From a virus, in the IMG/VR virus record IMGVR_UViG_3300044997_001403, positions 1-43,287 of that record: DNA of 43,287 bases. The stretch is one strand, 5' to 3'. Positions 1 through 6,315 of this stretch are shown piece after piece (position 1 is the first letter of the stretch; every line of letters starts with the position of its first letter). The notes under the pieces were generated by a model that saw nothing but the letters and a program-made list of their open reading frames with translations, did no database searches and was not told the DNA's origin. Made by a program: the position numbers and the translations under genes.

Positions 1-62
<62 letters not shown>

Positions 63-112
63 CACTCACCCCCCCCTTTTTTGTAGCAAGGAGAGTAGGA
101 AGATCATGTTCC
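63..112. repeat. Left arm of imperfect terminal inverted repeat
   Basis: The 50 nt match the reverse complement of 43166-43215 at about 39 positions without gaps. The outer 27 nt match at 24, including TTTTGTAGCAA at 79-89. The inner CATGTTCC at 105-112 matches 43166-43173, with the same 15-nt spacing in both arms. If the ends are joined, the arms would flank the A-tract and could form a large cruciform. Confidence 0.6.
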
Positions 113-176
113 TCGGGAAAAGAGAAAGACAAAAACAGAAAGATAGGTGGCAAAGAGGGTGGACTAAAGCGAATCT

Positions 177-207
177 CCAGTTTAGGTTAATCATTAACCT
201 AGACTGG
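177..207. promoter_or_regulatory. Palindrome site 1 (GGTTAATCATTAACC core)
   Basis: This is a 31-bp imperfect palindrome with outer CCAG/CTGG and inner TAGGTTAAT/ATTAACCTA arms. It lies in noncoding DNA 12 bp from palindrome site 2. Its dyad form and pairing suggest a binding site for a dimeric protein, such as an origin, replication or regulatory factor. The ligand is unknown. Confidence 0.55.
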
Positions 208-218
208 AAGCTCAGCCC

Positions 219-247
219 TAGTTTAGGTTAATCGTTAACCTAAACTA
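219..247. promoter_or_regulatory. Palindrome site 2 (GGTTAATCGTTAACC core)
   Basis: Two perfect 13-bp arms, TAGTTTAGGTTAA and its reverse complement, surround a TCG centre. It shares the AGGTTAATCNTTAACCT core with site 1. Related copies lie inside coding sequence at 15910-15930 and 28245-28276. It is too short-looped and lacks a U-tract, so a protein-binding dyad is more likely than a terminator. Confidence 0.6.
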
Positions 248-457
248 AAAGAGAAAAAGGAAAAAGATTTGTGTTAGCTTGAGTGTTATTTTGGGTGACG
301 CGCCATTCAGGAAAGGTGGGTGTCGAGCCGGGTGTTGGGTTGGGTTTTTTAGGTTAGCCTGGATGGAGTGCAGGAGAGACAGACAGACAGAATGAGGAAA
401 AAAAACAGACAAAAGAAAACTCCCTCTCTTTCGAGAGGGAGTCTCTTGTTGCTCTGT
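248..457. other. Noncoding stretch at left end
   Basis: No convincing ORF was found here. The stretch contains purine-rich sequence, a half-palindrome-like AGGTTAGCCT at 351-360, and the terminator hairpin at 420-441 that belongs to the leftward gene ending at 458. Confidence 0.5.
405..441 (-). terminator. Terminator after the 458-721 gene
   Basis: Read leftward, CTCCCTCTC, a GAAA tetraloop and GAGAGGGAG form a perfect 9-bp stem at about 420-441. It is followed by a T-rich tract (TTTTCTTTT). This is a classic intrinsic terminator for leftward transcription. Confidence 0.75.
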
Positions 458-721
458 CTATTCCAATTCTTCCAAAAAGCTGTCGCGCAGGTGCTTTGCC
501 GCGCTTCGTTTGAAGATTAGATACGTGCTGTTCTCGAAATCAGGATGCCGGTGGAATTCCCACCACATCCAATCTCTCTCTTTGGAAACCATGCTTCCCA
601 TGTGCAGTTCGTATGCACTCGGCCATTTTTCCGTGCCATGCCGTGCATTCAGAATCGTCTCAAAGTCGGCGATGTTGTTTTCCAGTTCGTATATCTTTGC
701 ATGTCTTTCTTCGTTCGTCAT
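458..721 (-). CDS. Small hypothetical protein, paralog of 819-1088
   Basis: An 87-residue protein is predicted from the ATG at 721; an upstream in-frame start at 760 exists but the ATG aligns with its paralog. The neighbouring protein (819-1088) has the same length and a clearly related sequence: both begin MT(N/D)E(E/D), share WP(S/T)xxEL near the middle, an HP pair, LIF, and an LE-EL ending. Function is not recognised. It is mainly helical, charged and without membrane segments. It sits in a leftward early-type cluster, is preceded by hairpins (about 755-811) plus a purine-rich leader, and is followed by a terminator. A host-takeover role is possible but there is no direct evidence. Confidence 0.7.
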   Translation of the reverse strand: MTNEERHAKIYELENNIADFETILNARHGTEKWPSAYELHMGSMVSKERDWMWWEFHRHPDFENSTYLIFKRSAAKHLRDSFLEELE

Positions 722-753
722 ATGTTTTTCTTTCTTTCTTCTCTTGCTCTGTG

Positions 754-811
754 CTCTCAAATTGTATGAGAGAACAGAAAGGAGAAGAAAGCCTCCCCTT
801 TGCAGGGGAGG
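754..811 (-). promoter_or_regulatory. Tandem-hairpin leader of the 458-721 gene
   Basis: Read leftward, GCCTCCCC-TGCAA-GGGGAGGC (about 790-811) is followed by a second stem CTCTCA/TGAGAG (about 754-775) and then a purine-rich spacer up to the ATG at 721. The first hairpin is followed by TTTCTTC, so it may also terminate or attenuate transcription from the gene upstream. The arrangement resembles the leaders at 32308-32352, 37142-37196 and 39602-39652. Confidence 0.5.
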
Positions 812-818
812 CTCCTTG

Positions 819-1088
819 TTATATCAAACCAAGCTCGTCTTCCAACAACGAACGCTTTGTTGCAAGCGCGGCGAATTGGAAGATCAAGTCGATCCCTGCA
901 TCCCGTTTGGGATGCTGCATAAAGCGCAAGTAAATGTCCTCGCGCTCAATGCTGTTCGGACAAAGACAATCAAGCTCAAATGGCGTCGGCCAGTTGAAAC
1001 GGCCAAACATTTCATTCAGCTCGTTGCATTTTCGCATGATGTCGCGAGTGAGATTGTGAATCTCTTGTCGTTTATCTTCGTCTGTCAT
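819..1088 (-). CDS. Small hypothetical protein, paralog of 458-721
   Basis: An 89-residue protein is predicted from the ATG at 1088. This start is favoured over 1145 because AAAGGAAACA just upstream is one of the few Shine-Dalgarno-like sites in the window and because the N-terminus then aligns with the 458-721 protein. The two proteins look like products of a tandem duplication. No domain is recognised. It is acidic, soluble and probably helical. The gene has its own hairpin leader (about 1106-1190) and a hairpin after its stop. Confidence 0.7.
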   Translation of the reverse strand: MTDEDKRQEIHNLTRDIMRKCNELNEMFGRFNWPTPFELDCLCPNSIEREDIYLRFMQHPKRDAGIDLIFQFAALATKRSLLEDELGLI

Positions 1089-1105
1089 TGTTTCCTTTCT
1101 GTTTT

Positions 1106-1190
1106 GTTTCGCTATTTCCAACACCACGTTGGCGATAGCGTACAAAAAAGAAAGATGAGAGAGGGAGGGGAGTTTCCTCCCCTCCCCCCC
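1106..1190 (-). promoter_or_regulatory. Tandem-hairpin leader of the 819-1088 gene
   Basis: Read leftward, GGGAGGGGAG, a GAAA-type loop and CTCCCCTCCC form a 10-bp stem. A second stem follows, with outer CGCTAT/ATAGCG and inner CCAAC/GTTGG pairing, then an A-rich stretch ending in the AAAGGA ribosome-binding sequence. The first stem could also end transcription of the upstream gene. Confidence 0.5.
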
Positions 1191-1257
1191 TGTTATCCTC
1201 TAAAACGTCCCCAAACGAGAACGGTCAAGAGGAGCAGCGGAACGATTAGAACGAAGA

Positions 1258-1596
1258 TCACAAGTCGATATCGTCGGAAGCCGCTTCCCGAATATACGGT
1301 AGAATCTGCTCTTTCTTCAAGAGCTGGAACAGTGCTGAAGCGTTGAGAATGGGCATAATGCCAGAAGCCCAACGTTTCTTATCCTCTGGTGTCAGAATGC
1401 CCTCACGAGCAGCCATGACAACAGGGAGTTGCAATGCCTTCGTTTCAAAGGCAACAACGATCTTCGAATGAAGCTCTTGCGAGCCTTTCGTGATCTTGCT
1501 GACGTCCAGCGGTTTGAACAATTCCCGAAGGAACGCAAGCCGCTCGCTCTTTGTAACGATTGGAATTTCGATTGTCTTTTCGTTATCGTTGTTCAT
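1258..1596 (-). CDS. Hypothetical small protein
   Basis: A 112-residue soluble protein with a polar N-terminus, a helical middle (residues about 15-60) and an acidic C-terminus (SDDIDL). No family is recognised. It is the first gene of the leftward left-end cluster, about 90 bp downstream of a TATAAT hexamer on the same strand. The leader contains two hairpins (1631-1655 and 1658-1682). A position next to the divergent control region fits an early gene; this is inferred from context only. Confidence 0.65.
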   Translation of the reverse strand: MNNDNEKTIEIPIVTKSERLAFLRELFKPLDVSKITKGSQELHSKIVVAFETKALQLPVVMAAREGILTPEDKKRWASGIMPILNASALFQLLKKEQILPYIREAASDDIDL

Positions 1597-1630
1597 GCTA
1601 TCTTCTTTCTAAATGCTTTCTTGTTAAAGA

Positions 1631-1682
1631 AAAGCGGGAAAGCGTATCCCGCTTTCCGAAAGGGGCGAAAGCCATCCCTTTC
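1631..1682 (-). promoter_or_regulatory. Two hairpins in the leader of the 1258-1596 gene
   Basis: Stem one is AAAGCGGGA/TCCCGCTTT at 1631-1655. Stem two is GAAAGGG/CCCTTTC at 1658-1682. Both lie between the TATAAT hexamer and the start codon at 1596. The tandem arrangement followed by an A-rich spacer repeats what is seen ahead of other leftward genes. Confidence 0.5.
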
Positions 1683-1685
1683 AAC

Positions 1686-1691
1686 ATTATA
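1686..1691 (-). promoter_or_regulatory. Candidate -10 hexamer for leftward transcription
   Basis: TATAAT is read on the minus strand. No good -35 box is visible at 17 bp, so this would be an extended, activated or coincidental site. It is suitably placed to drive the 1258-1596 gene and the genes to its left. Confidence 0.35.
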
Positions 1692-1763
1692 CGGTTCTGT
1701 CCGGAATAAGATTTCTGGCTTGTGTTTTGGTGGCAAAAAATTTTCTGCATTTGCAAAATGAAG

Positions 1764-1795
1764 TCAATTTGCCATTCAAAATTTCAATTTGCCAT
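1764..1795. promoter_or_regulatory. 12-bp direct repeat in the divergent control region
   Basis: TCAATTTGCCAT occurs at 1764-1775 and again at 1784-1795. The start-to-start distance is 20 bp, close to two helical turns, so both copies would face the same side of the DNA. The repeat lies between the leftward and rightward gene blocks, where an operator or activator site would be expected. Confidence 0.5.
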
Positions 1796-1996
1796 GCCGG
1801 GGGTTGGTTTATAGAATAGGCCAACTTCCCGGCGCAAACAAAAAACAAAATTTTTAGGGAACAAAAAGAAAGTGCGACCTAGATTTGGGAAACAAAGCTT
1901 GAGGAAAAGAAAGCTAAAGCTTGAGAATTTTAATCTACTTTCTCTTTTTTCTCTTTTGTGCTTGAAAAGGAAAAGGAAAAAAGCTAAAGCAAAGGC
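1796..1996. other. Rest of the divergent intergenic region
   Basis: A stem with one bulge is formed by CCGGGGGTTGG and CCAACTTCCCGG (about 1797-1834); its loop contains TTTATAGAAT. The remainder is AT-rich and contains AGCTAAAGC twice (about 1912 and 1982). A rightward late promoter probably lies here, but no clear consensus is visible. Confidence 0.4.
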
Positions 1997-2152
1997 ATGA
2001 GAGCAGAGATGGAGAAAAAGACAAGCAATAAAAGTGAGAGCGAAAAAATAATCAAGATTTTTTTCAAACAACTAAAAACTGATTCTTCTTCTCTAATTTT
2101 AGAACAGCTTTATGAAAAGCTGGGAAAAGCTTTGAACTTCAAATGTCAGTAA
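1997..2152 (+). CDS. Small hypothetical protein upstream of TerS
   Basis: A 51-residue ORF starts at the ATG at 1997 and overlaps the start of the next gene by 10 nt. The composition is coherent: a charged N-terminus, then amphipathic helices (KIIKIFFKQL and LILEQLYEKLGKAL). The tight overlap suggests translational coupling to the TerS candidate. No family is recognised. It could be an additional packaging or regulatory protein, or simply a leader peptide. Confidence 0.45.
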   Translation: MRAEMEKKTSNKSESEKIIKIFFKQLKTDSSSLILEQLYEKLGKALNFKCQ

Positions 2153-2847
2153 ACCGGGTTTCACCAGAAGAAGCACAAAGAACTTTGGATCTTCTTCAAC
2201 TTTCTTCGACAAAAAAGACTTTCCGTCCGCCTTCAACCCGCGAAGCTGACGCTGCTTTAGCGATTTTGTTGAAAGAGAATGAATTGACTCTAGCCCTTCA
2301 AGCTTTTGCAAATGGGTCGGATGACTTAGCTGATGTGACAGAAGAAACGTTGCTTTTGGTTAGAAGTTTGAGTCTTCAACCTTATCATCGAAAACTTTTG
2401 CAAGAGCTTTTCCAACTCGCGGTTTGGGAACAAAAAGTTGGACTTCTTTCTCTTCTTGGTTTAACTCCAGCCCAAATCGCAAATGTTAAGCAGCTGCCGC
2501 TGGTTAAAGTAGTCCGTGCTAGAGAAAACGGAGTCATTGGTCAGCTGCTTTCTACTTTAGCTGAACCTCCTTCAACTACAGAAGTAAACGAAGTTCTTGA
2601 TCACGAGGTCTTAGAAACAATTGCTTTTCTTGTGCAGATCAGAGACAACGTCAATCTTCCAATCGCAACTCGACTTCAAGCGGCGGAAAAAATCTTGCTA
2701 CACGGCATCGGCACTCCGGTTCCAGCGTCACAAAAAGGAAACAAAATTCGCGGAAGTGGAAACAAGTCGCCAGAACAAATGAGACGCCAACTCGCAGCTT
2801 TGCAAGAACAAATGGATAACACCATTGCAAAGCAGCCAAAACTCTAA
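2143..2847 (+). CDS. Putative small terminase subunit
   Basis: A 234-residue, mostly helical protein encoded directly before TerL (1 nt between stop and next ATG). The first half is acidic and helical. Residues about 100-120 (LLSLLGLTPAQIANVKQLP) could be a helix-turn-helix. The C-terminus (residues about 195-230) is polar with a coiled-coil-like segment (SPEQMRRQLAALQEQMD). Size, position and helical composition fit a DNA-recognising small terminase subunit, which would bind the packaging site and activate TerL. The sequence itself does not show a named family, so the call rests mainly on synteny. Confidence 0.55.
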   Translation: MSVNRVSPEEAQRTLDLLQLSSTKKTFRPPSTREADAALAILLKENELTLALQAFANGSDDLADVTEETLLLVRSLSLQPYHRKLLQELFQLAVWEQKVGLLSLLGLTPAQIANVKQLPLVKVVRARENGVIGQLLSTLAEPPSTTEVNEVLDHEVLETIAFLVQIRDNVNLPIATRLQAAEKILLHGIGTPVPASQKGNKIRGSGNKSPEQMRRQLAALQEQMDNTIAKQPKL

Positions 2848-2848
2848 A

Positions 2849-4399
2849 ATGTCAAACTTCACAAGAAAGTCAGACCTTCTGCTTGAAATTGACGAAGCAA
2901 ATTTGCTTCGCGAGCAGATTGGTGTTTTGCAAAAAAAGCTCGAACTTGTAAAACAATCTGGCATTTCTTTTTATAAACCCTATTCAAAACAAGAAGCTTT
3001 TCATAGACACGGAACAAAGACAAACAGGGCGTTTTTTGCCGGAAACCGAGCAGGCAAAAGCGAATGCGGAGTGGCAGAGTTGGTTTCTTTTTGCTTAGGT
3101 TATCGTCCGTTTTTTGCAGAAAATGATCCTGATTACAGATCAGGTATTCCACAAAGACCTATTAAAGCTCTTCTTATTTGTGCTGACTGGGATCAAGTGG
3201 AAAGGGTTTTTACCAACGAGTTCGGAGACAATCCCGGAAAACTTAGAAGAATGATTCCCGTCTCCGAACTCTCCGGCTTTATCAAAGGAAAGAGTGGCTA
3301 TTATGACACAGTAGTTTTCAAAAACGGCTCAATCATCGAATTCGACACAGTCAATGCGTTCAAAAAGAATCCACAATCAGCAGAATCCGCGGACTGGGAT
3401 GTTATCATGGTTGATGAACCTTGTCCAGAAGCAATGTTTATTGCTCATTCTCGTGGGCTTTCTGATAGAAATGGCAAGTGTTGGTTCAATCTTACTTCTT
3501 TGCGCGAGCCTTGGATTTTTAATCAGTTTGTAAAAGTCTCGCCAAGAGATATTGATCAGTCAAAAGCTTATGAAGCTTCACCGAATCATTGGTGTATCTT
3601 TGCTTCAGCTTTCGACAATCCTTATAATTCTCCAGAAGGTTTACAAAACTTCATCGACCGTCTGACCGCAGAAGAAAGAATTTGTCGAGTCAATGGTTTG
3701 CCGATGGCTTTTGCTGGTTTGATTTATTCCGAATGGACCCAGGAACACATTTTAACCTCCGTTCCTCCCGGTTGGACTGATTTTAATCAACCCCCAGCTG
3801 AGTATCCGGTCTGGATTCAAGTCGACCCACATCCACGAACTCCAACAGCAGTTCTTTTTGCCGTAGCTGATCCACAAGACAATGTTTATCTTTACGATGA
3901 ACTTTTTTTCAAAGGCACAGTTGATCAGTTGATTGACTGCATTGTTGAAAAAATCGGCAACCGCCCAATTGCTTCTTTCCAAATCGACCCGTCCGCGTGG
4001 AATGTTGATCAGCTTTCTGGTGTATGTTTAGTCAACGCTTTCACCGACGCTGGATTCTTTCCTTCCAAAGGTTCCAAAGACCTATCCGGCGGAATCATGA
4101 TGACCAAAAACGCTTTGGCTCTTCGTCAGTCTTTCAACAAAGACATTCCAAAATGGAGAATTTCACCTTATCTTGTTCGTTTTCAATATGAACTCGCTAG
4201 ATATGTTTGGACAAAAGATGAAAAACCCACAGACATTGATGACCACATAATGGAGTGCTTACGCCGAATGGTCATTCGTTGTCCTGTTTGGACATCTGAC
4301 AATGAAAAACATTTTTTAGATAAAAAACAAAGCATTGCTTTTGTAGGTTATAACACCACAAGAGCCAACGCGTTTGGGTTACCGATATTCAACACTTAA
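2849..4399 (+). CDS. terL: Terminase large subunit
   Basis: This is the packaging motor: an N-terminal ATPase that drives DNA into the prohead and a C-terminal nuclease that cuts concatemers. The 516-residue length is typical. The ATPase shows a Walker A variant GNRAGKS at about residues 65-71 and Walker B DVIMVDEP at about 184-191. Residues LTSLREP further on fit the coupling motif. The nuclease has acidic residues in VDPHP (about 325), QIDPSAW (about 370) and DIDDHIMECLRRM (about 462), consistent with an RNase H-like fold. The ATG at 2849 is preferred over the upstream TTG at 2825 because it avoids overlap with the preceding gene. Confidence 0.93.
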   Translation: MSNFTRKSDLLLEIDEANLLREQIGVLQKKLELVKQSGISFYKPYSKQEAFHRHGTKTNRAFFAGNRAGKSECGVAELVSFCLGYRPFFAENDPDYRSGIPQRPIKALLICADWDQVERVFTNEFGDNPGKLRRMIPVSELSGFIKGKSGYYDTVVFKNGSIIEFDTVNAFKKNPQSAESADWDVIMVDEPCPEAMFIAHSRGLSDRNGKCWFNLTSLREPWIFNQFVKVSPRDIDQSKAYEASPNHWCIFASAFDNPYNSPEGLQNFIDRLTAEERICRVNGLPMAFAGLIYSEWTQEHILTSVPPGWTDFNQPPAEYPVWIQVDPHPRTPTAVLFAVADPQDNVYLYDELFFKGTVDQLIDCIVEKIGNRPIASFQIDPSAWNVDQLSGVCLVNAFTDAGFFPSKGSKDLSGGIMMTKNALALRQSFNKDIPKWRISPYLVRFQYELARYVWTKDEKPTDIDDHIMECLRRMVIRCPVWTSDNEKHFLDKKQSIAFVGYNTTRANAFGLPIFNT

Positions 4400-4401
4400 T
4401 C

Positions 4402-5265
4402 ATGTTACACAAAAAACAATTCTCTGTTCGTTTCAATAGAGTGCCAGTTGCAAAAACGGCAACTTTTATTCAATTTTTACTTTACGGTACTGTTACCCTT
4501 AGCTGGGGAACCGATTTTTACGGAACCACTCCAGTTCTTGCAGCCGAATCTTTAGCAAGGTGTTTGAGAAATTTAGGTTTTAGCAAAAACAGTTCACATC
4601 TTGCGTTTTTACCTTTTGAAGTAAAGCAACAAGACACTGTTGTTACAATTACATTTTCAGAAGAAGTTTCAATTTTTTCAACATCAATTTTTCAAAACCA
4701 ATCAACATTTAGTGGAATTGATTTTATTACTGCTCTTTATCCCGACTTGTCTGCTGCTACAAACAGCACAGTCAGCGGCATGGGCGGGTTTGAGCTAACT
4801 TTAATAAACGCCGGATTTGAAAATCACTGGGGAAACAATACATGGCTTGGTGAAGGGCTTTCAAGTTTTAATTTAACACAAAATGTTCCATTTAACCGAA
4901 CAATTGTTTTACAAAAAATTGACTTGACAATAGACGCTGCAGCAACTTGTGTTTTTCCGTCAATTGATATTTATTTAACCCACTATACAACATCAATTGT
5001 AACTGCTTTTTCTTCCTTTACCGCAAACAGTACATCTGCGCTTGGAAGGACTGAAATTGTTTTTGCGCCTGTTAAACTAAACTTAACAGAAATTGTCTCC
5101 GGTCGTCTTTATTCTTCTGCACAAAATCTAAACATCCCTTTACCTTTTGCAACACATCTTTTTGGTGTTATCGCAAAATCAACAGGGAACGTTACAAACG
5201 GAAACTCAGGTTATGATGGCGACGCAGCAGGGGTTTATCTCCATTTCACCACAAAACCAAAATGA
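4402..5265 (+). CDS. Beta-rich hypothetical virion or tail protein
   Basis: A 287-residue protein rich in Ser, Thr, Asn, Phe and short beta-type stretches, with few charged residues and no catalytic motif. It resembles phage fibre, adsorption or decoration proteins in composition only. It begins 2 nt after TerL and its stop overlaps the next start as ATGA. The position between TerL and the lysis genes gives no firm function. A signal peptide is not evident despite a mildly hydrophobic stretch at about residues 17-35. Confidence 0.6.
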   Translation: MLHKKQFSVRFNRVPVAKTATFIQFLLYGTVTLSWGTDFYGTTPVLAAESLARCLRNLGFSKNSSHLAFLPFEVKQQDTVVTITFSEEVSIFSTSIFQNQSTFSGIDFITALYPDLSAATNSTVSGMGGFELTLINAGFENHWGNNTWLGEGLSSFNLTQNVPFNRTIVLQKIDLTIDAAATCVFPSIDIYLTHYTTSIVTAFSSFTANSTSALGRTEIVFAPVKLNLTEIVSGRLYSSAQNLNIPLPFATHLFGVIAKSTGNVTNGNSGYDGDAAGVYLHFTTKPK

Positions 5266-5507
5266 GCATTCAAGATCTGAACAAACATGGGCTTAAACTT
5301 GTAAGCACACTATTTGCAGCAATTGCGCTGCTTTATTGGGATTTGAGAACCACAACTAATTCTTTGTCCGTTTTGGTTAAAGAAACCATTCAGGAAAAGC
5401 TAGAACTTCGTGTTTCTTTGAATCGTTTGACAGAAACACTTGAAGATTTGATAAAAGACTTAAAAGAAGAACACACTTTTGCAGAGAAACTAAAAACAAA
5501 CAAATGA
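5262..5507 (+). CDS. Membrane-anchored coiled-coil protein, likely lysis protein (holin or spanin-like)
   Basis: An 81-residue protein with one hydrophobic segment (about residues 11-26, LVSTLFAAIALLYW) followed by a long charged helix predicted to be a coiled coil (about 30-77). A single membrane helix with a coiled coil is the architecture of inner-membrane spanins (Rz type) and of some small holins. The gene is coupled by ATGA overlaps to both neighbours and lies two genes before the endolysin. Spanin and holin cannot be separated from sequence alone. Confidence 0.6.
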   Translation: MSIQDLNKHGLKLVSTLFAAIALLYWDLRTTTNSLSVLVKETIQEKLELRVSLNRLTETLEDLIKDLKEEHTFAEKLKTNK

Positions 5508-5716
5508 AACCAACAACCCTAGTCCGTACAGTTACCGCAGCAGGAAAGTTTATCTCTCTCGCTTCTACCGTCGCCGCGATGCTTCCACCTCAGTGGGGGT
5601 TTTTTATCTTCGCGGCTTCTTCAATCTTCAAAGAGGTTGCACTACCAATTGCTGATTGGTTAGATGATGGAAAACGTAACAACTCAATTAAACTCCCAAA
5701 ACAAGATGAAAATTGA
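5504..5716 (+). CDS. Small membrane protein, putative holin
   Basis: A 70-residue protein with hydrophobic segments at about residues 13-28 and 32-45, separated by a PPQW turn, and a charged tail at about 52-70. The two short hydrophobic stretches and polar C-terminus fit a small holin that would release the endolysin encoded next. It overlaps the preceding gene by 4 nt and the endolysin start by 11 nt, so the three are probably translated together. Confidence 0.6.
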   Translation: MKPTTLVRTVTAAGKFISLASTVAAMLPPQWGFFIFAASSIFKEVALPIADWLDDGKRNNSIKLPKQDEN

Positions 5717-6308
5717 AACTTTTACAAACCCTATTGTTCTTTCTTTTCAGAAAAAACTCAAAGAAACTTATCTTGCTGCAAAAAATCTTGCAACAGACGG
5801 TGCTTATGGAAACGTAACACACAGAACACTTCTTTCTGTTTTGAGTGACCTAGAACAGGAAGACGTTCTTGCAAAGGTTCTTAAAGTCGCTTTGCAAGAA
5901 ATGGGAGTGCGTGAAGTTCGTGGACCAGAACATAATCCACGTATCATCGAATACCATCAAGCCGTAAGTGGTAAGTTTACTTCCGATGAAATCCCTTGGT
6001 GTTCTTCTTTTGCTAATTGGTGTGTAAAAGAAGTCGGCAACGTGAAACTTCGTCGAACCGATAACGGACTTGCACGGTCTTGGTTAACACTTGGAAAAAA
6101 AGCAGATGAGTGTCCACCAACGGACCTTAAAATGGGCTCTATTGTGGTCTTTTCGCGTGGAAAATCAAGTTACATGGGCCATGTAGCTTTTCTACTTCAC
6201 GCAACCGTGGACCGTCTACTTGTCGTTGGTGGCAATCAAAGCGACTCTGTTTGCTTAGCCACCTTCCCAGCTACATCTTTTCTAGGTTCATATTCCGGAG
6301 AAGTCTAA
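5706..6308 (+). CDS. Endolysin, CHAP/NlpC-like (TIGR02594-type) amidase or peptidase
   Basis: A 200-residue enzyme expected to cut peptidoglycan at lysis. The Cys/His signature is visible: IPWCSSFANWCVKEVG with the catalytic Cys at about residue 99, and YMGHVAFLL with the catalytic His at about 159. The TIGR02594 family has this WCxxFxxWC and GHVA pattern. Residues 1-60 form a helical N-terminal part that could bind the wall. The ATG at 5706 is chosen because the longer reading from 5664 adds 14 residues overlapping the holin gene and unlike the rest. No signal peptide is present, consistent with holin-dependent export. Confidence 0.85.
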   Translation: MKIETFTNPIVLSFQKKLKETYLAAKNLATDGAYGNVTHRTLLSVLSDLEQEDVLAKVLKVALQEMGVREVRGPEHNPRIIEYHQAVSGKFTSDEIPWCSSFANWCVKEVGNVKLRRTDNGLARSWLTLGKKADECPPTDLKMGSIVVFSRGKSSYMGHVAFLLHATVDRLLVVGGNQSDSVCLATFPATSFLGSYSGEV

Positions 6309-6315
6309 AAAAAAA

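Noticed and set aside
177-247. CRISPR-like repeat
   Set aside because: Only two palindromic copies with a 12-bp gap and no spacer series; a protein-binding dyad is more likely.
510-1346. Open frame of 278 codons on the plus strand
   Set aside because: It runs antisense to three coherent leftward genes with their own leaders, spans their hairpins, and its composition is not protein-like.
1784-2071. Open frame of 95 codons, minus strand, rich in Phe and Leu
   Set aside because: It covers the divergent control region and part of the 1997-2152 ORF; composition reflects AT-rich purine DNA.
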